A DNA stretch of 15,690 bases from an uncultured Bacteroidota bacterium (GTDB taxonomy: Bacteria; Bacteroidota; Bacteroidia; Chitinophagales; Chitinophagaceae). The notes under the pieces were generated by a model. The model made no database searches. It had not been told where the DNA came from and saw only the letters and a list, made by a program, of their open reading frames with translations. The translations under genes were made by a program, and so were the position numbers. The DNA lies in the NCBI GenBank assembly GCA_946479615.1, contig CAMLGR010000111.1, positions 1 to 15,690 of the forward strand. The letters run 5' to 3'. This document shows positions 1-6,092 of the stretch, piece by piece (position 1 is the first letter of the stretch; each line of letters opens with the position of its first letter).

Positions 1-90
1 TGGCCGGCGCTCGAGGGTCTCTATGCCGAACGCGGGCTTCCGCCGTCTCTACCGATGATCGCCTGGCGCGGGAGCGCGCCGATTCTCACA
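1..90. other. GC-rich segment, probable junction with unrelated sequence
   Basis: Bases 1-80 contain 58 G or C (about 72%), while the next 80 contain 36 (45%), which is like the rest of the window. In frame 1 the segment reads as an open protein-like stretch (LEGLYAERGLPPSLPMIAWR) up to a stop at 94-96. The T9SS domain that follows uses another frame, which meets a stop at 56-58. The break in composition and frame near 80-90 suggests an assembly chimera, adaptor or mis-join, or less likely a real recombination junction. The origin of the GC-rich part cannot be told from this length. Confidence 0.6.
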
Positions 91-289
91 GTATAGCGTA
101 GCCGATAAAAGTAAGGTCAGGCTGGAAATATTCGATGCCACCGGCAAACTGGTGAATGTATTAGTGAATGGTACTTATTATAAAGGAAGATACCAGCAGC
201 AATTCGTTACCAATATCAGCGGTGTGTATACGTATAAATATGTGTGCGGGGATAAGGTAGAGACGGGAAGGATCGTTATTCAGAAATAA
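86..289 (+). CDS. C-terminal fragment of a T9SS-sorted secreted protein (Por sorting domain)
   Basis: Only the last ~67 residues are present. They match the type A C-terminal sorting domain of type IX secretion substrates: a VRLEIFDATGKLV strand, then YYKGRYQQQF, then GVYTYKYVCGDKVETGRIVI and a final QK before the TAA at 287-289. In the family this domain directs export across the outer membrane by the T9SS and is then removed or anchored. The N-terminal part, and so the enzymatic or adhesive function, is missing because the sequence changes character near base 86. The domain call is firm; the true extent upstream is unknown. Confidence 0.8.
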   Translation, partial: SQYSVADKSKVRLEIFDATGKLVNVLVNGTYYKGRYQQQFVTNISGVYTYKYVCGDKVETGRIVIQK

Positions 290-306
290 ATTCAGAAATC
301 TGGAAT

Positions 307-344
307 AAAAAGTCAAAATATCAACCCTGGTATTTTGACTTTTT
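307..344. terminator. Bidirectional intrinsic terminator
   Basis: A perfect 14-bp inverted repeat (arms 307-320 and 331-344, AAAAAGTCAAAATA and its complement) encloses a 10-nt loop. A-rich and T-rich ends give a U tract on either strand. It lies between the stop of the plus-strand T9SS gene (289) and the stop of the minus-strand lipoprotein gene (361), so it can serve both convergent genes. Confidence 0.85.
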
Positions 345-360
345 ACTTTTGAACTATTGA

Positions 361-765
361 TCAGAATTTTATTTCGGCCAGGAGGCAATTGCCATCTGTC
401 ACACTTTGAATCTTTCCGGGGCCATCAAACGTGGAGTTGATGCTTTTTGTGCCACTGCTAAGGAGGAGAGAATATTTTTCTGCATGTTTCACCTTTCCTT
501 CTTTATCGATCACAGCTATCTTATAGGTGCCGGAAGGCAAGGGAAGATACAGGGCTCCTTCTTTTGATTCAGAATTATTGCATTCCGGCGCTGTGGACAA
601 GAAAGGCAATACGCCCCGGTTGGTATCGTTGATAAAAAGGTAATTGGTAGTGGCTGGCTCACTGTTTGTCCAGAAATATGCCTGGAATGTTTCGGACTTC
701 TGATGGCATTGGGTAAGGAAGAGGAGCAATAGCAGGCCAGGGATTGCCAGGGTTATTTTTTTCAT
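361..765 (-). CDS. Small hypothetical lipoprotein
   Basis: This is a 134-residue protein with a signal peptide (MKKITLAIPGLLLLLFL) ending in LTQC, so Cys20 is the likely lipidated residue. The mature part is short and beta-rich. It contains a GALYLPLPSGTYKIAVIDKEG stretch that reads like one beta-sandwich hairpin of a carboxypeptidase-regulatory or similar fold; this is only an impression. Two further cysteines (in APECNN and DGNCLL) could pair. I do not recognise the family. The ATG start is directly followed by the basic n-region expected of a signal peptide. The gene ends at the shared terminator at 307-344. A short membrane-protein-like ORF lies upstream on the same strand (812-916). Confidence 0.75.
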   Translation of the reverse strand: MKKITLAIPGLLLLLFLTQCHQKSETFQAYFWTNSEPATTNYLFINDTNRGVLPFLSTAPECNNSESKEGALYLPLPSGTYKIAVIDKEGKVKHAEKYSLLLSSGTKSINSTFDGPGKIQSVTDGNCLLAEIKF

Positions 766-931
766 CAGTATATAATTCGCTGTAATGTTACTTATTTTTC
801 ACCTGATTTTTTCAGTCGGTCAATAAATAGTTCAGCCGGAAGCCCATCAAAATGACAAAGAACCAGGATATAAAGAAAAAGGAGTAACCCCATGAATGGC
901 GGATAGTGAATGTCAATAGCGCCTTATTAAT

Positions 932-959
932 AAAAAACAGGCGTCACGGGACGCCTGTT
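932..959 (-). terminator. Intrinsic terminator on the minus strand without an obvious upstream gene
   Basis: A perfect 10-bp stem (936-945 with 950-959, AACAGGCGTC and its complement) has a 4-nt loop. On the minus strand it is followed by six U residues. It is therefore a good rho-independent terminator for a transcript coming from higher coordinates. No annotated gene lies there; the 34-codon ORF at 1019-1120 is the only candidate. Confidence 0.75.
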
Positions 960-1018
960 ATGAACAACTACGGAACCTTACTGGTCTCCATAAACCAGGT
1001 GTTCTGTCGAAAATCTAC

Positions 1019-1120
1019 CTAACTCCAGCCGGTAGTATGGTCACTTGTGCATTTGATCGTATGAATAAGTATAGTTGGGAAAGAGGCGATCGCCTTTGTA
1101 TGTGAAAAAAAGAATTTCAT
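1019..1120 (-). CDS. Candidate 33-residue small ORF or part of a small RNA
   Basis: An ATG at 1118-1120 opens 33 codons ending at TAG (1019-1021). The peptide begins MKFFFSHTKAIASFPTILIH and ends TSDHTTGWS. It is basic and hydrophobic at the start. I do not recognise it. The reasons to list it are positional: an intrinsic terminator lies about 60 bases downstream on the same strand, and a 19-base palindrome lies about 20 bases upstream of its start. It may instead be a non-coding RNA gene using that terminator. Coding status is unproven. Confidence 0.25.
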   Translation of the reverse strand: MKFFFSHTKAIASFPTILIHTIKCTSDHTTGWS

Positions 1121-1139
1121 TGTTTTAATTGGATAACAG

Positions 1140-1158
1140 GTCATATATAATATATGAC
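1140..1158. promoter_or_regulatory. 19-base perfect palindrome, possible operator
   Basis: GTCATATATAATATATGAC has two 9-bp arms around a single central base. It lies between the possible minus-strand small transcript and the plus-strand Crp/Fnr gene. Dyad-symmetric sites of this size are typical of dimeric helix-turn-helix regulators such as Crp/Fnr proteins. Assignment to the adjacent regulator is inference. Confidence 0.4.
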
Positions 1159-1221
1159 AGGGCTAATGTACAGAACGAAATGGATACCTATAGTGACATA
1201 ACCCATTAAGATTGAATTATT

Positions 1222-1233
1222 TGACATATGTCA
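1222..1233. promoter_or_regulatory. 12-bp palindrome TGACATATGTCA, possible operator
   Basis: The perfect palindrome TGACATATGTCA lies about 150 bases upstream of the Crp/Fnr start. The half-site TGACATA also occurs once more at 1194-1200. It could be a binding site of the adjacent Crp/Fnr-type regulator, though it does not fit the classical TGTGA-N6-TCACA or TTGAT-N4-ATCAA consensus exactly. Confidence 0.35.
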
Positions 1234-1358
1234 TTTGACCTTATTCCATTTTCTGGAATTAAATTGATTGAATAAACCATATTATAATTCAGGATATACA
1301 GATGATCAGTGAAAACATGGATTTTATCACATTAACATGATCGGATTAAAAAAAAATA

Positions 1359-1366
1359 TATCTTGG
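1359..1366 (+). promoter_or_regulatory. Possible -7 promoter element of the Crp/Fnr gene
   Basis: TATCTTGG differs by one base from the Bacteroidota -7 consensus TAnnTTTG and ends 18 bases before the ATG at 1385. The same octamer stands 19 bases before the chosen ATG of the HEPN-like gene on the minus strand. No convincing -33 TTTG was seen. Confidence 0.35.
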
Positions 1367-1384
1367 CGAAAACTATAGAATCCA

Positions 1385-1993
1385 ATGTTACAAACGGGGG
1401 GTACGGGAGATCCGGGATATGCGCGGAATATTATCCAATTTTTTGAATCGTTATATAAAGTAAGTGATGGACTGGCACAGCGGCTGAATGAGATCGCAAG
1501 TATTAAAAAAGTAAAAAAAGGGACCAGGCTGCTGAACCAGGGCGAAATTTGCCACGATTTGTACTGGATTCAAAAAGGTTTGCTACGTGGCTTTATAGTA
1601 AAGAACGGTAAGGATATTACCACATGGATAACCGGCGAGAATGAATTTGTCACTTCTATCACGAGTTATTTCCAGGGTGTTCCTGCAAAGGAAAATATCG
1701 AGGCCATAGAAAATTGTACACTGATTTGCTTTGAAGGCGAAAAAGTGCAGGAGCTCTATGATCTTTTTCCTGAAACCAATATTCTTGGACGTAAAGTATT
1801 GGAAAAATATTACCAGGATGCGGAAGAACGTGCGTATATCGTACGGTTGGCATCCGCCCAGGAAAAATGGGCCTTCCTGATGGAAACAAAGCCTCACTTT
1901 ATCCATCGCATTCCTTTAAAATACCTGGCTTCCTTTCTTGCGATCCGTGTCGAAACATTGAGCCGGGTCAGGAAGAAAATGTCAAAATTGTAG
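1385..1993 (+). CDS. Crp/Fnr-family transcriptional regulator
   Basis: This 202-residue protein has an N-terminal cyclic-nucleotide-binding-like beta-roll at about residues 38-125 (KKGTRLLNQGEICHDLYWIQKGLLRGF), a long dimerisation helix at about 126-160, and a C-terminal winged helix-turn-helix at about 174-200 (IPLKYLASFLAIRVETLSRV). This is the usual layout and length of Bacteroidota Crp/Fnr proteins. The phosphate-binding signature of true cAMP receptors (GELG...RSA) is not evident, and no Fnr-type cysteine cluster is seen, so the effector is unknown and it may be ligand-independent. The chosen ATG follows a -7-like element by 18 bases. Several palindromes upstream (1140-1233) could mediate autoregulation. 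A hairpin at 2014-2060 probably terminates the transcript. Confidence 0.9.
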   Translation: MLQTGGTGDPGYARNIIQFFESLYKVSDGLAQRLNEIASIKKVKKGTRLLNQGEICHDLYWIQKGLLRGFIVKNGKDITTWITGENEFVTSITSYFQGVPAKENIEAIENCTLICFEGEKVQELYDLFPETNILGRKVLEKYYQDAEERAYIVRLASAQEKWAFLMETKPHFIHRIPLKYLASFLAIRVETLSRVRKKMSKL

Positions 1994-2013
1994 GATTACA
2001 AGCTCAAAAACCG

Positions 2014-2060
2014 AAAGTAAAAATTCAGGATGCCAGCCAGGTATTTTGAATGTTTACTTT
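2014..2060 (+). terminator. Terminator-like hairpin after the Crp/Fnr gene
   Basis: Arms AAAGTAAA (2014-2021) and TTTACTTT (2053-2060) are extended, after a single mismatch, by ATTCA (2023-2027) and TGAAT (2047-2051). The loop is 19 nt. It starts about 20 bases after the TAG at 1993 and ends in a modest T run. Confidence 0.6.
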
Positions 2061-2093
2061 TGAATGCTGATTTTGGACTTTCTAATGGCATGG

Positions 2094-2120
2094 AGATTGT
2101 TTTATCACCCTAAACAATCT
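2094..2120 (+). promoter_or_regulatory. Perfect leader hairpin abutting the start codon of the 49-residue gene
   Basis: AGATTGTTT (2094-2102) and AAACAATCT (2112-2120) form a perfect 9-bp stem with a 9-nt loop (TATCACCCT). A G-U pair (2093 with 2121) could extend it right up to the ATG at 2122. In the mRNA it would cover the whole ribosome-landing region. It may act as a translational switch or protein-binding hairpin, or as a DNA operator. It lacks a following U tract, so it is not an intrinsic terminator. Confidence 0.55.
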
Positions 2121-2121
2121 T

Positions 2122-2271
2122 ATGATACGCAAATTAAAATCAGGCGAATACCGGATCTATTCCCGCAAGAAAAACCCGAAGACAGGCAAGCGCCGCAATC
2201 TCGGAACGTTCGCTTCCTTAGAAGCCGCTAAGAAACACGAACGGGAAATACAATATTATAAGCATCATTGA
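2122..2271 (+). CDS. Small basic protein resembling a free-standing integrase arm-type DNA-binding domain
   Basis: An ATG at 2122 gives 49 residues ending at TGA (2269-2271). The protein begins MIRKLKSGEYRIYSRKK and continues with PKTGKRRNLGTFASLEAAKKHER. The pattern of a beta hairpin (GEYRIYSRKK), a basic turn (KTGKRR), a third strand ending in LGTF, and then a helix starting EAAKKHERE is the same as in the AP2-like or arm-binding domains at the N-terminus of tyrosine recombinases. Here it stands alone. I recall very similar ~50-residue proteins being common in Bacteroidota genomes, without a known role. The codon use is ordinary and the reading is clean. No integrase lies nearby. The perfect hairpin at 2094-2120 immediately precedes it and suggests translational or autogenous control. 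That it is a gene is likely; its function is inferred only from the fold resemblance. Confidence 0.8.
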   Translation: MIRKLKSGEYRIYSRKKNPKTGKRRNLGTFASLEAAKKHEREIQYYKHH

Positions 2272-2307
2272 TCGCGGGTGAATGTGGATTAAGAAAAGTC
2301 GCTTCCT

Positions 2308-2470
2308 TTTATCCGTGCATCCGTAGCAAAAAATTATAGTTGATTATAGGTAAATGTGATCTATATATCTAGTAATTAATGATATAGAACACGGATGGGA
2401 CGGATGGAGGGATGAAATATGGATAAGGAGAGGATCGATTTGCTTTATCCGTGCATCCGCGGCAAAAAAA
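2308..2470. repeat. Intergenic repeat with two direct copies and one degenerate inverted copy
   Basis: TTTATCCGTGCATCCG occurs at 2308-2323 and again at 2444-2459. Each copy is followed by a closely similar (T/C)(A/G)GC and a run of A residues. Between them, at about 2391-2407, is an inverted, imperfect copy (CACGGATGGGACGGATG). The whole unit sits between two gene ends (2271 and 2506). It looks like a non-coding dispersed intergenic element of Bacteroidota; mobility cannot be judged from one locus. Confidence 0.6.
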
Positions 2471-2505
2471 TATTGATGATATAGATAAGTATTATTGTCG
2501 GATGG

Positions 2506-5166
2506 CTATCTCAAAAAGCGATAGGTCCATTTAATAAGGAAAATATTTCTTCCCTGTCCGGCAAATGCATTGTCAAACAAACTTTGAGGCAGTGGAGAAT
2601 CGAGATCATTATACGCATCAGGCGTGTTCCCCTGCGACCATACCAGGTATAATTCCGAACCCGCACGGTATTCCCAACGCACCACCAGGTTGGAACGAAA
2701 TTGTACAAAATTAAAATCGGGTTTACTGAAACTATAATCGACCGTGCCATCCTGGTTCTCATCCACATTATAATTTCCCCCGTTAAGATGTACCTGTGCT
2801 GCCTGGAAACGATGAAAACGATCATCATATTTTTTGGCAAGCGGATCAGATACATACGCGAAATTGTTATAAATCGGCCGGGTAATATATGGCTGCCCGT
2901 AATATTGTATCGTAAGATCAGGTGTAATATTGTAAGTCATACGACCGGTAAAACGTAATGTCTTTTGTTTTACTTCTCCTACAATAGTGCGGGTGATATT
3001 ATTATACGATACATTGCTGACAAACTGATCCTGCCGGCGCCAGTAATAGGAATAGCTTCCGCTTAATGTGATCAGTAAGGCATCCAATGGCTGAAAATAG
3101 ACTGCCAGGTCGATATCATGTTCTTTGATCGTATTGTCAAATCCCCACATGTTAAAAACATTAATACTTGTAAATACCTTCTTGCGCGAATCGGTATTGA
3201 CATACATATTATGCAGCAAGGCACCTGGTCTGCGGATCGAGGAAGCGCCACGCAAGGCGGTATTCGATATATCATAAGGATTCCATGATAGACCGGTTCC
3301 CGCCTGCCAGTTATTGCGAAATGTGGCGTGTGAATTGGTATTAAAAGCCTGGTAAATAAATTTGCCGCTATAGTCCCATCTCGACCAGTGATTATAATTC
3401 AGCCGTGCATTCCGGAACACGGAAAATGGTTTTTGAAAATGCAAACCTGCCCAGGTAAAATGATTGATCTCGTTGGCAGTAAGCATAAAGCCAATATCAT
3501 TGAGTTCAAGGCCCGGTGAGCGCAATGTAACACCTGTTTCAAATTTAAACACCTGCCCAAGTTTGCCTGATCTGCCACCGGTCTTTCCAAAGCGGATCGT
3601 ACCACCCATACCGGAAAGAGAAGTACGGTTGCTGTCAACTATTACACTGGAACCGGGTCGTTGAAAGAGATGTTCAAACGCAGTTTGTGTATTCAATATC
3701 GCTTCCTTGCTTCCCTGCATATTGCTGAACACAACATTACCTCTTATATACCAGGTGCGGTGTTTCCAGTAATGTAAATAATCGAGGCCACCGGAATAAG
3801 CGCCACGATGTAACACATCATTCAATCCCTGTTCACGGTTTACACCGGTGATAATGCCTCCAATAATCGTATTACCTCCTTTGATATCTTTTTGCAAACG
3901 GGCTACGAAATAATTGGTCAGTGGTTCTACCAGTTCTTCGCGCCTGCTGCCTTCATGATCGATAGTAGCTGTTTCGCGCTGGGTGACACTTTCCAAAACA
4001 CCGATGCTCCAGCCTTGTTTGGTCTTGCCACTGAACTTCGCAGCACCAAGTATAGAAGTGTTCTGCGGGTATTTCATATACTCATCGTTACCGATGGAAG
4101 GATTGCCATGCGGCGAACTGCCGATACGCCTTGAATAAAATAAAAGATCGGCATCATAATCGCCGCCGGCTTCGGAACCGGTCAGTTGGTAATCGAAAAT
4201 ATTGCGGCTTTCGATAAAAAATGGCCGGCGTTCTTCAAAGAAATTCTGGAAACCATCGATCCGTACCTGTGAAGGATCGGCTTCTACCTGTCCGAAATCA
4301 GGATTGATGGTAAAATCAAGGATCAAATCGTTGGTGACAGCTACTTTGCCATCAACGCCAACGGTTAAGCGGGTGTCCAATCCTTTCGAAAAAGGATTGC
4401 CGGGTTCTTTTTTATACTTATCCGCTTGTGCAATAACATAAGGGGCAACTTCTACCTGGCGGTGCATGGGAATGTGATTCAATCCATGCAGTTCACCAAA
4501 CCGGCTCACCCATACACCTGCGTTTTGCGGGATCAGTTGCCAGGTCGAGCGTTCTTCTTTCCTGAATATGCGGCGTGTGACCTGGATGCCCCAGACTTTT
4601 TCCGGTTCGTTGCCATAGCGTAACTGGCTTAGCGGAATCTTTACTTCGGCGGTCCAGCCCTGTTCATCGATATGTGTTTTGGCAAACCAGATCGGGTTCC
4701 AGCTGGCATCCCAGTTATTACCATCATTCGATACAAACTCATCGCCACGTACACCCGATACGGAAAGCGTAAAGGAAAACGCCGTGCGCAGATCATGATA
4801 ACTATCGATATTTATTTCTACCCAATCGCCGGGAAACTCATCGCGCCGGCTCATGCGTTTGATAATGGAATCGGGTGAAGCATCGAAACAACGGTAAGCT
4901 ATATAAAGAAATTTTTCATCGTAAAGAATCTTAAAACGGGTTTGTTGGGTAGGAGATTTGCCTTCATTGGGTTGCCATTGGATAAAATCGCCTCCCCATT
5001 CTACCTGTTCCCAGGCAGCTTCGCCGGGAATGCCATCGAGTGTAACGGGACCGGTTAATTTTTGAGTAGTATATTTTTTCCGGATAAAAGAAGTATCCGC
5101 CGGGGTGCTATAGGCGGTGGTAAAAAGAAAGGATAAGCAGAAGGCCAGCAATATGGTTTTGTTCAT
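2506..5166 (-). CDS. DUF5916 outer-membrane protein with CBM9-like N-terminal domain
   Basis: This 886-residue protein starts with a signal peptide (MNKTILLAFCLSFLFTTAYS) likely cut near residue 20-24. Residues ~40-225 form a CBM9-like beta-sandwich (VTLDGIPGEAAWEQVEW, then LYDEKFLYIAYRCFD and WTAEVKIPLSQLRYG). The rest matches DUF5916, with the characteristic FTINPDFGQVEADP (285-298) and FFEERRPFFIES (309-320), followed by a long series of amphipathic strands ending in KWTYRFLR, as expected of an outer-membrane beta-barrel. Length and order fit full-length family members. The family is widespread in Bacteroidota and its biochemical role is not established; binding or uptake of a glycan or peptide at the outer membrane is a reasonable guess from the CBM9-like fold. 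The 253-base gap to the upstream SRPBCC gene argues for a separate promoter. The smaller secreted protein at 6093-6923 has a related N-terminal pattern. Confidence 0.88.
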   Translation of the reverse strand: MNKTILLAFCLSFLFTTAYSTPADTSFIRKKYTTQKLTGPVTLDGIPGEAAWEQVEWGGDFIQWQPNEGKSPTQQTRFKILYDEKFLYIAYRCFDASPDSIIKRMSRRDEFPGDWVEINIDSYHDLRTAFSFTLSVSGVRGDEFVSNDGNNWDASWNPIWFAKTHIDEQGWTAEVKIPLSQLRYGNEPEKVWGIQVTRRIFRKEERSTWQLIPQNAGVWVSRFGELHGLNHIPMHRQVEVAPYVIAQADKYKKEPGNPFSKGLDTRLTVGVDGKVAVTNDLILDFTINPDFGQVEADPSQVRIDGFQNFFEERRPFFIESRNIFDYQLTGSEAGGDYDADLLFYSRRIGSSPHGNPSIGNDEYMKYPQNTSILGAAKFSGKTKQGWSIGVLESVTQRETATIDHEGSRREELVEPLTNYFVARLQKDIKGGNTIIGGIITGVNREQGLNDVLHRGAYSGGLDYLHYWKHRTWYIRGNVVFSNMQGSKEAILNTQTAFEHLFQRPGSSVIVDSNRTSLSGMGGTIRFGKTGGRSGKLGQVFKFETGVTLRSPGLELNDIGFMLTANEINHFTWAGLHFQKPFSVFRNARLNYNHWSRWDYSGKFIYQAFNTNSHATFRNNWQAGTGLSWNPYDISNTALRGASSIRRPGALLHNMYVNTDSRKKVFTSINVFNMWGFDNTIKEHDIDLAVYFQPLDALLITLSGSYSYYWRRQDQFVSNVSYNNITRTIVGEVKQKTLRFTGRMTYNITPDLTIQYYGQPYITRPIYNNFAYVSDPLAKKYDDRFHRFQAAQVHLNGGNYNVDENQDGTVDYSFSKPDFNFVQFRSNLVVRWEYRAGSELYLVWSQGNTPDAYNDLDSPLPQSLFDNAFAGQGRNIFLIKWTYRFLR

Positions 5167-5321
5167 ACGTCAAGAATACTGCTTGTTTTTGAATGCAAAG
5201 CAGTCAACTTTAGCAACGGTAAATTATTCTTTATATGCGGTGGGAAGGGAATGACGGGCAGAAAAAAATGTTAAATGAAAGAGGAATTGAAATTCAAAAG
5301 AATGGTAATGTTTGTAATGGG

Positions 5322-5390
5322 AAAATAAGGAATAAGGAAGGAGAAAGTGGTACCTGATTTCAGGGTCTTCCTTTCTCATTCCTTATTTTT
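5322..5390. terminator. Terminator-like inverted repeat downstream of the SRPBCC gene
   Basis: A perfect 12-bp inverted repeat (AAAATAAGGAAT at 5322-5333 and ATTCCTTATTTT at 5378-5389) encloses a 44-nt purine-rich/pyrimidine-rich interior that can pair further. T-rich flanks occur on both strands. It lies 30 bases beyond the stop of the minus-strand gene at 5420. Related TTCCTTATTCCTTATT copies continue to about 5409. Confidence 0.55.
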
Positions 5391-5419
5391 TGTTCCTTAT
5401 TCCTTATTATAACTACCGA

Positions 5420-5845
5420 TCAATTAGCCTCGGTATACTTCTTAAAATTATCCAATATAGCCTGCCAGCCACCTTTCTGCATTTCAATGGGGTTTATATC
5501 TTCTGCTTCGAAGCTTTCTGTTATTTTGGTCGAATTACCATCGGCTTTGAAATGAACCTCTACTTTTCTGCCATCGCCCATTGTGTAGCCGATATATTCA
5601 TTTTCCTTTACCAGGTCGTATACGCCGCCAAAATCAAAACCCATGCTGCCATCTTTGGCTTCCATGCGGGTTGAGAACTTACCACCGGTGCGCAGGTCAT
5701 TTTCTGCTTTGGGCGCATGCCAGTCATCCGAAGCATTGCACCAGTTTTTGATATGTGCAGGACCACCCCAGAATTCCCATGCTTTTTTAACAGGGGCATT
5801 GATCGTACTTTCTATCGTAATGACCGTTCTTGATTTAGTTTCCAT
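5420..5845 (-). CDS. SRPBCC / AHSA1-type START-like domain protein
   Basis: The protein has 141 residues, the usual length of a single-domain AHSA1-like protein. Diagnostic features are the N-terminal strand ITIESTINAPVKKAWEFW, the segment HIKNWCNASDDWHAP, then GGKFSTRMEAKDGSMGFDFGGVY and the C-terminal helix GGWQAILDNFKKYTEAN. This fold is a helix-grip cavity that binds hydrophobic ligands; bacterial members are often linked to stress or act with ArsR-type regulators, but no such regulator is adjacent. It is cytoplasmic, with no signal peptide. A 17-base inverted repeat (5872-5888) lies 27 bases upstream of its ATG and could be an operator. It has no obvious partner; the divergent gene at 6093 is unrelated. 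Confidence 0.88.
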   Translation of the reverse strand: METKSRTVITIESTINAPVKKAWEFWGGPAHIKNWCNASDDWHAPKAENDLRTGGKFSTRMEAKDGSMGFDFGGVYDLVKENEYIGYTMGDGRKVEVHFKADGNSTKITESFEAEDINPIEMQKGGWQAILDNFKKYTEAN

Positions 5846-5871
5846 TTGTTAAGTTTTGTTAGATGAACAGG

Positions 5872-5888
5872 TTTGTTTCTGAAACAAA
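5872..5888. promoter_or_regulatory. Inverted repeat upstream of the SRPBCC gene
   Basis: TTTGTTT-CTG-AAACAAA is a perfect 7-bp inverted repeat with a 3-nt centre, starting 27 bases before the minus-strand start codon. It is placed where a promoter or repressor site would be expected. No regulator is identified. Confidence 0.35.
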
Positions 5889-6063
5889 TATCAGCCAGGA
5901 ATTTAAAACAGATGCTGTGCGGAAACGACAATAATTGGGGTAATTGCGACAGGTGCCGGGATCATCCAGATCAGCCTCTTTTTGGCGGTAATATAAACCC
6001 GGTGAGGGTCAATCCCCCTGAATAACAAATCGTTAAAATAAGGTCTGCCCGGCTAATATTAAT

Positions 6064-6071
6064 TATTTTTG
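6064..6071 (+). promoter_or_regulatory. -7 promoter element of the CBM9-like gene
   Basis: TATTTTTG is an exact match to TAnnTTTG and ends 21 bases before the ATG at 6093. No clear TTTG -33 element was found at the expected distance, so this rests on the -7 match and position. Confidence 0.45.
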
Positions 6072-6092
6072 AGGGATAGATAAATCAATGTA

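Larger units (their letters stand above)
766..1384. other. 619-base intergenic region with palindromes and a candidate small transcript
   Basis: No long ORF is present. The region holds, in order: a short minus-strand ORF with a hydrophobic stretch (812-916); a strong hairpin with a minus-strand U tract (932-959); a 34-codon minus-strand ORF (1019-1120) containing the 12-bp palindrome AGGCGATCGCCT (1084-1095); a 19-base palindrome (1140-1158); a 12-bp palindrome (1222-1233); and a small inverted repeat ATTCCA-N5-TGGAAT (1243-1259). It then runs into the start of the Crp/Fnr gene. The amount of symmetry is more than expected for neutral spacer and suggests divergent regulation. Confidence 0.6.

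Noticed and set aside
161..388. 75-residue minus-strand frame across the left terminator
   Set aside because: It crosses the terminator hairpin and overlaps both the T9SS domain and the lipoprotein end in other frames; no recognisable features.
1084..1095. AGGCGATCGCCT as a cyanobacterial HIP1-type repeat
   Set aside because: A single occurrence in this window and the genes are of Bacteroidota type; it is only noted as a palindrome.
2308..2470. CRISPR array
   Set aside because: Only two direct copies about 136 bases apart, no regular spacers and no cas genes.
5390..5674. 94-residue plus-strand frame antisense to the SRPBCC gene
   Set aside because: The opposite strand has a clear family match; this frame is a shadow.
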